Of a stretch of 64,000 nucleotides of DNA, positions 38,084 through 46,168 are shown in pieces. The notes beneath the pieces were generated by a model, which searched no databases, was not told where the DNA came from, and saw nothing but the letters and a program-made list of their open reading frames with translations. The DNA is from Lewinella sp. W8. GTDB lineage: Bacteria; Bacteroidota; Bacteroidia; Chitinophagales; Saprospiraceae. Where the stretch lies: the NCBI RefSeq assembly GCF_004375085.3, contig NZ_SNAQ03000022.1, forward strand, positions 62,001 to 126,000. Reading direction: 5' to 3'. The stretch's first letter is position 1. Every line of letters begins with the position of its first letter. A program made the position numbers and the translations under genes.

Positions 38084-38091
38084 CAAAGGTA
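38084..38091 (-). promoter_or_regulatory. -7 element TACCTTTG of the TrpF-like gene
   Basis: TACCTTTG on the minus strand lies 14 bases upstream of the ATG at 38069 and is an exact TAnnTTTG match. Confidence 0.5.
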
Positions 38092-38216
38092 AGAAGCGGA
38101 GGATTTAGGTCTTAGGATCGAGGATTTAGGAGTCGGTATGGAGGCTTGCGTGGCACTCGACTCGACGGACGAGGGGATCGCCGGGGGCGATCAAACGCGT
38201 CCGACGAGGAGTGCGG

Positions 38217-38474
38217 GGGGGGAGGAGGCGAAGGCTGAGGAGAAGGAAGTAGTGGAATCCGTACCGATTGACGGGAGGCGATGACCGTGATTGAGTGCCG
38301 TGGTTAGCGATGTATTATTCGTAAGGACGTCAATTTCACCCATGCGGTCGTACACCGTGGTTTTTATCCTATTTTTAGGGGGACTACGTTGCGTTGTTAC
38401 AATTCCAGCCTCTTCAAGCAAGAGAGACCGTTGGTGCAGGCGTAATGCAGATACACCTTACCGTTGTGGCACAT
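38217..38474 (+). repeat. Accessory-region segment A (diverged copy of 43357-43700)
   Basis: It shares ordered blocks with 43357-43700: GGGAGGAGGCGAAGG with GCTGAGGAGAAGGA and TAGTGGA, then GCGATGACCGTGATTGAG followed by TGCGTGG/GTGTATT variants, and finally GTTGGTGCA-GGCGTAATGC-GAT. It ends with CCGTTGTGGCACATC 13 bases before the serine-hydrolase ATG. It is non-coding as far as can be seen. A duplicated insertion or recombination unit is the simplest reading. Confidence 0.75.
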
Positions 38475-38486
38475 CTAAAATACGTT

Positions 38487-39650
38487 ATGAAAAAACTAAT
38501 TCTTACCAATTTTATATTTTTCATCGGTTTAACTAACCTTTTATTAGGCCAAGATCAAAGCTTAGATTCTTTGAATGATTTTATCAATAATCAGGCTGAG
38601 AGATTTCATGTTCCCGGAATTGCAGCTTGCGTCATCAAAGGGGATAGCATAGTTTGGCATAATGGTTATGGCTATGCCAACATTGAGGACGAAAAAAAAA
38701 TGACTTCTGAGTCTATACTTAATATCGCTTCCATTTCAAAAACAATAACAGCAACTGCAATAATGCAACTTTGGGAAAAGGGGCTTTTAAAATTGGATGC
38801 CGATGTCAATAACTATCTAGATTTCAGTGTAACAAATCCTAATTTCCCAAATACACCTATAACGATTAAACAACTTCTAACTCACACCTCTTCAATAGCC
38901 GATGGAAGCTCATTAAAAGTTGGTTATCAATGTGGAGACCCAAAGAAAGAATTAAAAGATTGGTTATTTAATTATTTTGACACCGATGGAGAATATTATA
39001 ATGAAATTGATAATTTTCACAATAAAGAACCTGCATCTTTCAGAGAGTACTCAAATGTTGGATTTGGCCTACTAGGATTAATTGTCGAAGAAATTTCAGG
39101 TGTTCCATTTAATGAATACGTAAAAGTAAAAATTTTTGAACCATTAGAAATGAGTAATTCAGGATATTTCTTGAATGAAGTTGATGCCAACAGATTGGCG
39201 ACCTCGTATTTATATTTAGGCCCTCTACAGGAAAATTTGACTGAACCTCAAAATAGTAAACTTCCATACTACAACCCTTACTGCCAATATAGTTTTTGGA
39301 ATTATCCAGATGGATTAGTTAGAACATCGGTACTTGATTTAGCAAAGTTTGCAACAGCCTACATGAATGGAGGGATTTACAAAGGCAAGCGTATTCTCAA
39401 AAAAGAAACTATTGAATTTATGATGAGTCCTCAGCTCTCTGAAGAAATTAATGTAGATAAAGACCAAGGATTATGTTGGTTTCAAAGTCCAAGTCTATAT
39501 CCAACCTGGTATCACGGTGGTTCAGACCCTGGAGTTAGCACCAGAATGTACATTAATAAAAAAGATAAATTGGGAGTAATTGTTTTTCAAAATGCAAATG
39601 TCGATAATACATTTTATATTATTAAAGAATTATATAATAGATTTAAATAA
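38487..39650 (+). CDS. Serine hydrolase, class C beta-lactamase/PBP4*-like
   Basis: After a signal peptide (LILTNFIFFIGLTNLLLGQ) the 387-residue protein shows the three serine-transferase motifs: SxxK in IASISKTITA, YxN in FREYSNVGFG, and HGG in TWYHGGSDPG replacing KTG. Such proteins are peptidases, esterases or lactamases; the natural substrate is unknown. The gene is strikingly AT-rich compared with neighbours and is bracketed by GTTGTGGCAC and GTGCCACATC, so it was probably acquired. ATG 38487 starts the signal peptide. Confidence 0.9.
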   Translation: MKKLILTNFIFFIGLTNLLLGQDQSLDSLNDFINNQAERFHVPGIAACVIKGDSIVWHNGYGYANIEDEKKMTSESILNIASISKTITATAIMQLWEKGLLKLDADVNNYLDFSVTNPNFPNTPITIKQLLTHTSSIADGSSLKVGYQCGDPKKELKDWLFNYFDTDGEYYNEIDNFHNKEPASFREYSNVGFGLLGLIVEEISGVPFNEYVKVKIFEPLEMSNSGYFLNEVDANRLATSYLYLGPLQENLTEPQNSKLPYYNPYCQYSFWNYPDGLVRTSVLDLAKFATAYMNGGIYKGKRILKKETIEFMMSPQLSEEINVDKDQGLCWFQSPSLYPTWYHGGSDPGVSTRMYINKKDKLGVIVFQNANVDNTFYIIKELYNRFK

Positions 39651-39667
39651 AAACGTGCCACATCAAT

Positions 39668-39774
39668 GGCTATAAACAATTGCCATTACAGGCTTATCCT
39701 GAAAATTCAGCTTGAATTTTCAGCTTGTCGTATACGTGCCAAGTCTGTGGTAACCCAAGCAACTGTTCATAGCC
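39668..39774. repeat. attC-like long inverted repeat with central hairpin
   Basis: GGCTATAAACAATTGC at 39668-39683 pairs with GCAACTGTTCATAGCC at 39759-39774 (14 of 16 positions). Between them CTGAAAATTCA (39699-39709) and TGAATTTTCAG (39713-39723) form a perfect 11-bp hairpin. The 107-bp imperfect palindrome follows the serine-hydrolase stop by 17 bases, the position an integron attC site would occupy. The canonical GTTRRRY core is not present. Confidence 0.7.
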
Positions 39775-39914
39775 GAGACCGTTCTACTAAAAAGACGTCA
39801 CGAAAAAACCAAAAATCCGATTTAGAAGACCTCCAGCGAACACCCTCCCCACTGCCAAAAACGCTATTTGAGCAGGATATGATTACTTTGCCAGACAGTT
39901 ACTAAAGCAAACCA

Positions 39915-42074
39915 ATGCAACAGATTTCTTTTTGGCAAACCTGGGTAGTGGCGGGGATACTGATGGCGCTTTCCGCAACCGTTACCGCACAGGAAGGTGA
40001 TCTCACGCTTGATGACCTGTTCGCCACGCCGAAGCTGACGGGCACCAGCCCGTCCCGGCCCGCGTGGGCACCGAACGGCGAGCACTTCGCCTTTTCCTGG
40101 AGTGAACCAGGAAAACCTGGGCGTGGCCTCTGGGTATCCACCAGCAACGGAAAGGAAGTACGCCTCCTTTCCGATCCGGCATCCGGAGCCGTGCGGGATA
40201 TGGCCTGGACCAACGCGAACACCATCGTCAGCCTGCGCGGCAACCACCTATGGCAAACGTCGCTGAACCGGGGAGACGACCTCCAGTTTATGCCCGTCGA
40301 AGGAGGTGCCCATAACCTGTCGGTATCGCCAACTGGCAACCAGGTGGCGTATATCCGGGACGGTGACCTGTGGCTCGCTAACCTTACCTCCAAACAGAAT
40401 CGCCAGCTCACCGAGATCGGTATCGCCAGTTTATCGAGCTTACGGAAGGGGCGCTACAGCCGACCGGAACGGGAGATCGGTCCGGGCATCTGGAGTGGGC
40501 CCACCTACAAGTGGTCGCCGGACGGCAAGACCATCGCTTTCCACGCCGTGGACCGACGCGAGATGCGCAAGGTGCCGTTCCCGGATTACCTAGCAGACGA
40601 AACCAATCCCAACGAGGTACGCCGGGGTTACCCGGGCGACCCCAACGAGATCCGTAGGGTTGGCCTGCTCGACGTAGCGAGTGGTGCCGTAACGTTCCTC
40701 GATTTGCCCGACCCGCAGTCCAACCAGGTCATTGACTTCAACTGGTCACCGGACGGTGCCCTGCTGGTGGATACCGCATCCGACACGGCGGTGGACCGTA
40801 AGTTGTTCGTCGTTGCTCCCGGCGACGGCCGGCTGCGGGAGATTTGGCGAGGGGTGCGGGAAAGCCGTATGTACACCTCCTTCGGGTCTGCCTGGCATCC
40901 GGACGGGCAGCACGTCGTTTTCCTAAGCGACATGGGGGATCGCTACGGCCTGTACAAGATCGATGCCTCACCGTCGCGGGATCGTCCGCGGCTCCTGACG
41001 GATTCGTCCTACGATGTGCTATCCACCCCCAGCATTGCTGGGGATGCCCTGTTCTATGCCGGTAACGGCGTTAATCCGTACGAGCAACACGTGTATCGAC
41101 TGCGTATGTCCGATGGCGCCCCCGAGCGAGTGACAAACCTTCCGGGCCGCAACCTTGGCTACCCCTCACCGGATGGCCGGCACCTGGCGTTCCTGCACAG
41201 CAACGACACCTCCCCACCCGAGCTTTACGTAGTCACCAGTGAGGGAGGTGACGCTACGCGCGTCACCCACTCGCCCCTGCCCGCCTTCACGGAGCGCAGC
41301 TGGACGGCTGCGGAATACGTTAGTTTCCCCAGCCTGGTGGATGACTACACGCTGCACGCCCGGATCCTGAAACCCGCCAATCTGCAGCCCGGCAAGCAGT
41401 ATCCGGTGGTATTTGGCCCCGTGTACTCGAATACCGCCCGGAACCGCTGGGCCGGTAACTACAGCTTAGTGCAGCAGCTGCTGGTCAAGAAGGGATACAT
41501 TGTCGTGCAGGTGGATTCTCGGGGCAGCAACGGTTATGGCCGGGCGTTCCGGGAAGAGTTCCTGCTGGGCTTTGCCGACCAGGACATTGAGGACTACGCG
41601 AGTGCCGTTGCGTACCTGGAGTCGCTGGATTACGTTGACCCCGACCGCATCGGCATCTGGGGCAGTAGTTACGGGGGCACCCTCTCCGTTTATTCGCTGC
41701 TGATGAAGCCGGGCTTATTCCAGGTGGGGGTTGCGGCCGCAGCGGCCGTTGATCCGATGTTCTTTGGCACGGACGACGTCGCCATTGTCCGTCGCCCACA
41801 GACCCACCCGGAGATATTCGAACGAAAGGCGCTCAAGTATGCGGCGAATCTGGAGGATAAGCTCCTGTTCATCCACGGCCTCCAGGACCAGGTGGTCCCC
41901 TTCAAGACGACGGCCACGTTGGCGGAAGAATTGATCAAACTGGGCAAAGACTTCGACTTTGTCTTTGCCCCGGGGGCGACGCACGGATGGAGCCGTGAGC
42001 AACATTACGATCGCTACCTATTCGGCAAGATCATCGCATACTTTGACCGCCACCTGGGCGAGCCGTCGGAGTAG
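39915..42074 (+). CDS. S9-family prolyl oligopeptidase/dipeptidyl-peptidase-like serine peptidase
   Basis: The 719-residue protein has a signal peptide (ILMALSATVTAQ), a seven-bladed propeller of about 430 residues (RPAWAPNGEHFAFSW, YKWSPDGKTIAFH) and a C-terminal alpha/beta-hydrolase. The triad is Ser585 in GIWGSSYGG, Asp658 in HGLQDQVVPF and His690 in GATHGWS. It is a periplasmic or secreted DPP-IV-like peptidase by family. GC content matches the core genome, unlike the genes on either side, so it may be native sequence within the accessory region or a separate acquisition. Confidence 0.93.
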   Translation: MQQISFWQTWVVAGILMALSATVTAQEGDLTLDDLFATPKLTGTSPSRPAWAPNGEHFAFSWSEPGKPGRGLWVSTSNGKEVRLLSDPASGAVRDMAWTNANTIVSLRGNHLWQTSLNRGDDLQFMPVEGGAHNLSVSPTGNQVAYIRDGDLWLANLTSKQNRQLTEIGIASLSSLRKGRYSRPEREIGPGIWSGPTYKWSPDGKTIAFHAVDRREMRKVPFPDYLADETNPNEVRRGYPGDPNEIRRVGLLDVASGAVTFLDLPDPQSNQVIDFNWSPDGALLVDTASDTAVDRKLFVVAPGDGRLREIWRGVRESRMYTSFGSAWHPDGQHVVFLSDMGDRYGLYKIDASPSRDRPRLLTDSSYDVLSTPSIAGDALFYAGNGVNPYEQHVYRLRMSDGAPERVTNLPGRNLGYPSPDGRHLAFLHSNDTSPPELYVVTSEGGDATRVTHSPLPAFTERSWTAAEYVSFPSLVDDYTLHARILKPANLQPGKQYPVVFGPVYSNTARNRWAGNYSLVQQLLVKKGYIVVQVDSRGSNGYGRAFREEFLLGFADQDIEDYASAVAYLESLDYVDPDRIGIWGSSYGGTLSVYSLLMKPGLFQVGVAAAAAVDPMFFGTDDVAIVRRPQTHPEIFERKALKYAANLEDKLLFIHGLQDQVVPFKTTATLAEELIKLGKDFDFVFAPGATHGWSREQHYDRYLFGKIIAYFDRHLGEPSE

Positions 42075-42134
42075 GTGTTTACCGGTTGGTAGCTTTCTCC
42101 TTTAGATGGGCGAGGGTGGTTTCCCGGGGAGGCT

Positions 42135-42177
42135 ACACATGCGCTATGCAGATGTATCCAAAGGTTGTGGCCAATGC
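42135..42177 (+). repeat. Accessory-region terminal motif, copy C
   Basis: CATGCGCTATGCAGATGTAT followed by CCAAAGGTTGTGGCC parallels the ends of segment A (GCGTAATGCAGATACAC then TTACCGTTGTGGCAC) and segment B (GCATGCGTAATGCGGATGTA). As in the other copies, the motif lies directly in front of an AT-rich gene and here reaches the Fic start codon. Confidence 0.6.
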
Positions 42178-43316
42178 AATCGTGCCATTTGTGTACCAAA
42201 AATACAAAAAAAGTCCCTTATATTTATGATGTGGGACAAAAGACACCATATCAACTACCCTATCTTCCGCCGGCAACGGAGAAGATTCAAACGATAGCCA
42301 CGCTGAAGAAAGCCACTTCGGCTACTTTTGCGATAGCTGAACTGAAGGGAATTGCTGAAACCATTCCTAGCCAGCAAATGCTGGTCAATGCGATCATTCT
42401 AAAGGAAGCAAAAGATAGTTCGGAGATCGAAAACATCATCACGAGTACGGACGAACTGTACGAAGCTCTAGCGACTAAGGACAGTACGGTTAGACCCCAA
42501 ACTAAAGAAGTGGTCAATTACCGGAGATCCATCATGCTTGGATTTGAAATTTTCAAAGTTCAAGGATTCCTCCGGGTCAACGACATTGTCAATATTCAGA
42601 AGGACTTAATCAATAACGATGCCGGCATAAGGTCTACGCCAGGAACAGTTCTTAAAAATGATGCAACGGGAGAAGTAGTTTATACTCCTCCTCAAGACAA
42701 AATCGAAATAGAAAACCTGCTGTCAAACTTTATAAAATACTACAATGACAAAAGCCTGAGGGATGGAGTGCCCGATTTGATATGGTTAGCAGTGCTGCAT
42801 TTCCAGTTTGAAAGCATTCATCCATTTTATGATGGTAACGGACGAACGGGAAGGATTCTCAACATTCTATTTCTGATCATGAATGGCATGATCGATATTC
42901 CAATACTATACCTGAGTTCACATATTATTCAAAACAAACCAGAATACTACAGGCTACTGAATCAGGTAAATAAAACGGGTGAATGGGAGGAATGGATACT
43001 ATTTATGCTGGATGCCGTGGAGAAAACGGCCATAGAAACAAAGCGGCAGATCCTAGCCATACGATCCCAGCTAAAAGAAAAGATAGCGCTCATAAAATCA
43101 CGCCTTCCAAAAATCTACTCGCGAGAACTAGTCGAACTAATATTTGAGCAGCCATATTCAAAAATTGAATACGTCGTTAACAAATTGGGCGTAGAAAGGA
43201 AGGCGGCTTCTCGGTACTTGCGGCAACTGGAAGAGGTTGGTGTTTTGAAAAGCAAACGGGTCGGTCGAGAAACCATCTACATCAACGTAGATTTATTTTT
43301 ACTACTAAAAGAATAA
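42174..43316 (+). CDS. Fic/DOC-family AMPylase-type protein with C-terminal winged helix
   Basis: The 380-residue protein carries the Fic motif HPFYDGNGRTGR near residue 220. An N-terminal inhibitory-helix motif of the form S-x3-E-N occurs in DSSEIENI, which places it with self-inhibited Fic proteins. The C-terminal 70 residues form a winged helix (KIEYVVNKLGVERKAASRYL, then the GRETIYINVD wing), suggesting DNA contact. Fic proteins usually transfer AMP to target hydroxyls. The N-terminus is uncertain: ATG 42174 overlaps the motif-C repeat, and a TTG at 42189 or GTG at 42231 could also serve. The gene is AT-rich. Confidence 0.9.
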   Translation: MQSCHLCTKNTKKVPYIYDVGQKTPYQLPYLPPATEKIQTIATLKKATSATFAIAELKGIAETIPSQQMLVNAIILKEAKDSSEIENIITSTDELYEALATKDSTVRPQTKEVVNYRRSIMLGFEIFKVQGFLRVNDIVNIQKDLINNDAGIRSTPGTVLKNDATGEVVYTPPQDKIEIENLLSNFIKYYNDKSLRDGVPDLIWLAVLHFQFESIHPFYDGNGRTGRILNILFLIMNGMIDIPILYLSSHIIQNKPEYYRLLNQVNKTGEWEEWILFMLDAVEKTAIETKRQILAIRSQLKEKIALIKSRLPKIYSRELVELIFEQPYSKIEYVVNKLGVERKAASRYLRQLEEVGVLKSKRVGRETIYINVDLFLLLKE

Positions 43317-43356
43317 AGGTACTGGCCACAACACTGCGCCCGGCGTCAACCTGGGC

Positions 43357-43700
43357 TGGGGAGGAGGAGGCGAAGGATGAGGCTGAGGAGAAGGAATTAG
43401 TGGAGGTCGGAACAACCTACCCATTCTATTAACCAGTGGTCATGTGATATCCAGAAGCGGAACCGTTTGGAGGGAAGCGATGACCGTGATTGAGTTGCGT
43501 GGTTTTTGGTGTATTCCTTGAGACCACGTCAACTTTGTCATTGCGACGCCGACGGCAACAACGTCAAGTTTTTCCCCGAAATGCGGGGCCAAAGTGCTAT
43601 TTTACGACTACGTGAAGAAAGAAAGTTGGGTTGTTATCCTGAACAGCAGGACTTGAAACCACAGACAGTTGGTGCATGCGTAATGCGGATGTAAACATGT
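43357..43700 (+). repeat. Accessory-region segment B (diverged copy of 38217-38474)
   Basis: It is the longer copy of segment A, with the same block order (GGAGGAGGAGGCGAAGG, GCGATGACCGTGATTGAG, then CAGTTGGTGCATGCGTAATG) but extra sequence in the middle, including the hairpin CCCCGAAATGCGGGG near 43575. It fills most of the 427-base gap between the Fic and AlbA_2-like genes. A 62-codon frame inside it (43506-43694) is not considered a gene. Confidence 0.75.
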
Positions 43701-43743
43701 CAGGCCCCATTAGAAGAAGTACGAAGAGATCAGAAGAAAAGAC

Positions 43744-44772
43744 ATGGTTGAAAAATTAATTGAAATAATCGAATATCACTCTGAGAGCGTACATGTAGAC
43801 TTCAAGGCTTACGAGTATCCTTTAGGGAAGCATCCAAAGAAAAATGAACTCCTAAAAGATATTTCGGCTATGGCTAATCATCCATCGAAAGAGCCAAAAT
43901 ATATATTAGTAGGAGTCAAAGAACTCGATGGGATGGCATCTGAATTTGTCAATATAGAATCGCCAACTGATCAAGCAAGCTACCAGCAGTTTGTTGAGGA
44001 CAATATTGAGCCAAGAATAAACTTTGCTTACAGAGTTTTTGAATATAAGGGATATACGTTGTCAGCGTTCATCATATCGAATAATGAAGAAAGACCTTAT
44101 TTATTTAGGAAGCACCTACGAAGGACGGATGGCGGTAGTCAAGAATTTAGAATAGGGGATGGTTTTATTCGAACTGGGACTAGTACTCGAAAACTTTCAA
44201 GAAAGGACTACGAAGAAATCTATACTAAAAGACTTGAGGCAAGAGACCGGGTATCAGACTTGAAGGTTACGCCATTTATATCTAAATATTTTGTATCGCC
44301 CATTAAGGGCATTCCATCGCTCTTTCTTATTGATTTTATGATTGAAAATCTATCAAGGAAATCAATCGGGTTTGATGCAGAGCTGAGGTTGCAGTACAAA
44401 GAAGGCATTAGTCTTCAGAAAAAATTCGACTTCAAAGACAAGACTGAAGATAAAGGGCTATCAGGAATTTATCCTCAACACTTTCCTCCAAAGATTGATC
44501 TCACTATACTTGATTTAGAGATAGAACAGCAGCATGATTCATACAAAGTTTCGAGGCTAAGGAAAGCTAGTGAAAGTTACGCAGTAACAATTTCTCAAAG
44601 AGATCGGGAGGAAAACATTTTTCTGGATGAAATTCTAATTGGAGCTCTACCAAGTGATTATGCAGAATGCATGATTTCGATCGAATTGATCTTAAGAAGT
44701 GACGACTTCCAACAAGGACCGATTCATAAGAAGTACTATTTTGACTTAAAAGAAATAATAAACGGTGCCTAA
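43744..44772 (+). CDS. AlbA_2/Schlafen-like domain protein with unknown C-terminal half
   Basis: Residues 1-160 look like the AlbA_2 (Schlafen-type) nucleic-acid-binding or nuclease-like domain: SVHVDFKAYEY with an acidic/Lys pair, LLKDISAMANHPSKEPKYIL with VGVKE, and RIGDGFIRTGTSTRKLS. Residues 180-342 form a beta-rich region I cannot assign. The protein lacks membrane segments. AlbA_2 proteins include regulators and some anti-phage factors, so a defence role is possible but unproven here. The gene is AT-rich and lies in the cassette-like region. Confidence 0.75.
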   Translation: MVEKLIEIIEYHSESVHVDFKAYEYPLGKHPKKNELLKDISAMANHPSKEPKYILVGVKELDGMASEFVNIESPTDQASYQQFVEDNIEPRINFAYRVFEYKGYTLSAFIISNNEERPYLFRKHLRRTDGGSQEFRIGDGFIRTGTSTRKLSRKDYEEIYTKRLEARDRVSDLKVTPFISKYFVSPIKGIPSLFLIDFMIENLSRKSIGFDAELRLQYKEGISLQKKFDFKDKTEDKGLSGIYPQHFPPKIDLTILDLEIEQQHDSYKVSRLRKASESYAVTISQRDREENIFLDEILIGALPSDYAECMISIELILRSDDFQQGPIHKKYYFDLKEIINGA

Positions 44773-44779
44773 TTTTAGC

Positions 44780-44864
44780 TTTGCCACAATACTCGTTCCT
44801 CGCACAGAGCCAAGTCCGGAGCTGGTGGCAAACAGAAAAAACAGCATATTCGTAGCGACGAATA
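44780..44864. repeat. Inverted repeats following the AlbA_2-like gene
   Basis: TTTGCCAC at 44780-44787 is complementary to GTGGCAAA at 44825-44832. A second small hairpin TATTCGT/ACGAATA occupies 44847-44864. They begin 8 bases after the stop, where comparable GCCACAA-containing palindromes follow other genes of the region. Confidence 0.5.
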
Positions 44865-44911
44865 ATGAGTAAACCTTTAATTACGAATCAATAAACACCA
44901 AAATTTAACGA

Positions 44912-45397
44912 ATGGCATCTTTGAAAAAAGACATTAAAAAATCAGCAAATTGGCTTGTACAAGCATTTCGAGCACTCGACAAAGAATTAGATTTCTCAGT
45001 AAAAAGTGTGGAACATATTGAAACAGTCTTAACTGAACAATTTGAAAACGGGCAACCAAGACCTGACGGGTTATTTGCGAGCGGATTAGGAGGAAAATTA
45101 TTTGCAATAAGTTCCTACATCGGAGAAGTGATAATTCGAAATACCAAAGCAACAAAATGGGTAACCGATGATAATGATCCACAAGGGGAAATAAATATCA
45201 AATTAGTTTCGGCAAATGGAACTGAAATGTTTCCAGCTCATCGAGTAATGAAACGACTACAAAATGGCGAAGAGGATAATGTCTATCATTACACGGCAAT
45301 AGCAGTAAAAAAATATATGAATTTTGACGGAGAAATACCCGAAGGATTTATTGAAGTGGATGAAAATGGCGGAAAACCCTGGTGGAAGTTTTGGTAA
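44912..45397 (+). CDS. Hypothetical protein of the accessory region
   Basis: The 161-residue soluble protein has no signal peptide. It has a helical first third (SLKKDIKKSANWLVQAFRAL), a central segment with SGLGGKLFAISSYIGEVIIR, and an acidic C-terminus ending GGKPWWKFW. No family is recognised. It is AT-rich (codon use unlike the core genome) and is followed by AGCAGCTAACAAAGGCTAAA, a sequence of the kind seen after cassette genes. It is a likely cargo gene. Confidence 0.65.
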   Translation: MASLKKDIKKSANWLVQAFRALDKELDFSVKSVEHIETVLTEQFENGQPRPDGLFASGLGGKLFAISSYIGEVIIRNTKATKWVTDDNDPQGEINIKLVSANGTEMFPAHRVMKRLQNGEEDNVYHYTAIAVKKYMNFDGEIPEGFIEVDENGGKPWWKFW

Positions 45398-45501
45398 ATA
45401 ATCGAATAAAAAAAGAAGCCAGCAGCTAACAAAGGCTAAAACGTCCATGCCAGGTAAAAGTCCGCCACGACATATATCCAGGGAGTAGCACCCAGCCTCC
45501 A

Positions 45502-46167
45502 TCACCTTCCCGCCACCACCACCACAATCTCCCCCTTCACCTTACCTCGCGCTGCGTAGTCTGCCTTCAGGGCGGACAGGGGAGCGGTGGTGATTTCTTC
45601 GTGGAGTTTGGAGATTTCGCGGGCGACGCAGGCGAGCCGGTCCGGGCCGCAGTGTTCTTCGAGTTGGCCGAGCAGCTTGGCGATGCGGTGCGGACTCTCG
45701 TAGAGGGCGAAGGTATGGGGCAGCTCGGCCAGGTACTGCAGGCGGGTCTGGCGGCCCTTTTTGTGGGGCAGGAAGCCTTCGAAGTGGAAGCGGTCGCAGG
45801 GGATGCCGCTAGCGGCAAGCGCCGCCACGAAGGCCGCCGGACCGGGCAGGCAGCTCACCTCGACGCCCGCCTCCCGGCAGGCGCGGACGAGCAAGAAACC
45901 GGGGTCACTGATGCCGGGGGTGCCGGCGTCGGTAATGAGGGCGTAGGTGGCGCCTTCCTTCAGCTCCGCGACGAGGCCATCGACTACCTTGTGCTCGTTG
46001 TGGGCGTGGTAGGCCCGCAGCGGAGTCTCGACGCCGTAGTGTTGCATCAGCGGCCGGCTGGTACGGGTGTCTTCGGCGAGGATCAGGTCGGCCTCCCCGA
46101 GGAGGCGAATGGCCCGGGCCGTCATGTCTTCCCGATTGCCGATGGGGGTGGGGACCAGGTACAGCAT
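45502..46167 (-). CDS. rsmI: 16S rRNA (cytidine1402-2'-O)-methyltransferase RsmI
   Basis: RsmI is a tetrapyrrole-methylase-fold SAM enzyme that methylates C1402 of 16S rRNA. The start MLYLVPTPIGNREDMTARAI is diagnostic, followed by ILAEDTRTSRPLMQHYG, LITDAGTPGISDPGFLLVR, PGPAAFVAALAASGI and the GFLPHKKGRQ block. The 221 residues match the family. A longer open frame upstream (to 46653) is a shadow of the next gene. Its start follows that gene's stop by one base, so the two are translationally close. Confidence 0.96.
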   Translation of the reverse strand: MLYLVPTPIGNREDMTARAIRLLGEADLILAEDTRTSRPLMQHYGVETPLRAYHAHNEHKVVDGLVAELKEGATYALITDAGTPGISDPGFLLVRACREAGVEVSCLPGPAAFVAALAASGIPCDRFHFEGFLPHKKGRQTRLQYLAELPHTFALYESPHRIAKLLGQLEEHCGPDRLACVAREISKLHEEITTAPLSALKADYAARGKVKGEIVVVVAGR

Positions 46168-46168
46168 C

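Noticed and set aside
43506-43694. 62-codon frame upstream of the AlbA_2-like gene
   Set aside because: It lies wholly in repeat segment B; segment A has only a short similar stretch in a shifted context, so it is read as non-coding repeat.
38100-45480. Classical integron
   Set aside because: No integrase gene and no RYYYAAC/GTTRRRY core sites are present; only the architecture is similar, so it is reported as cassette-like.
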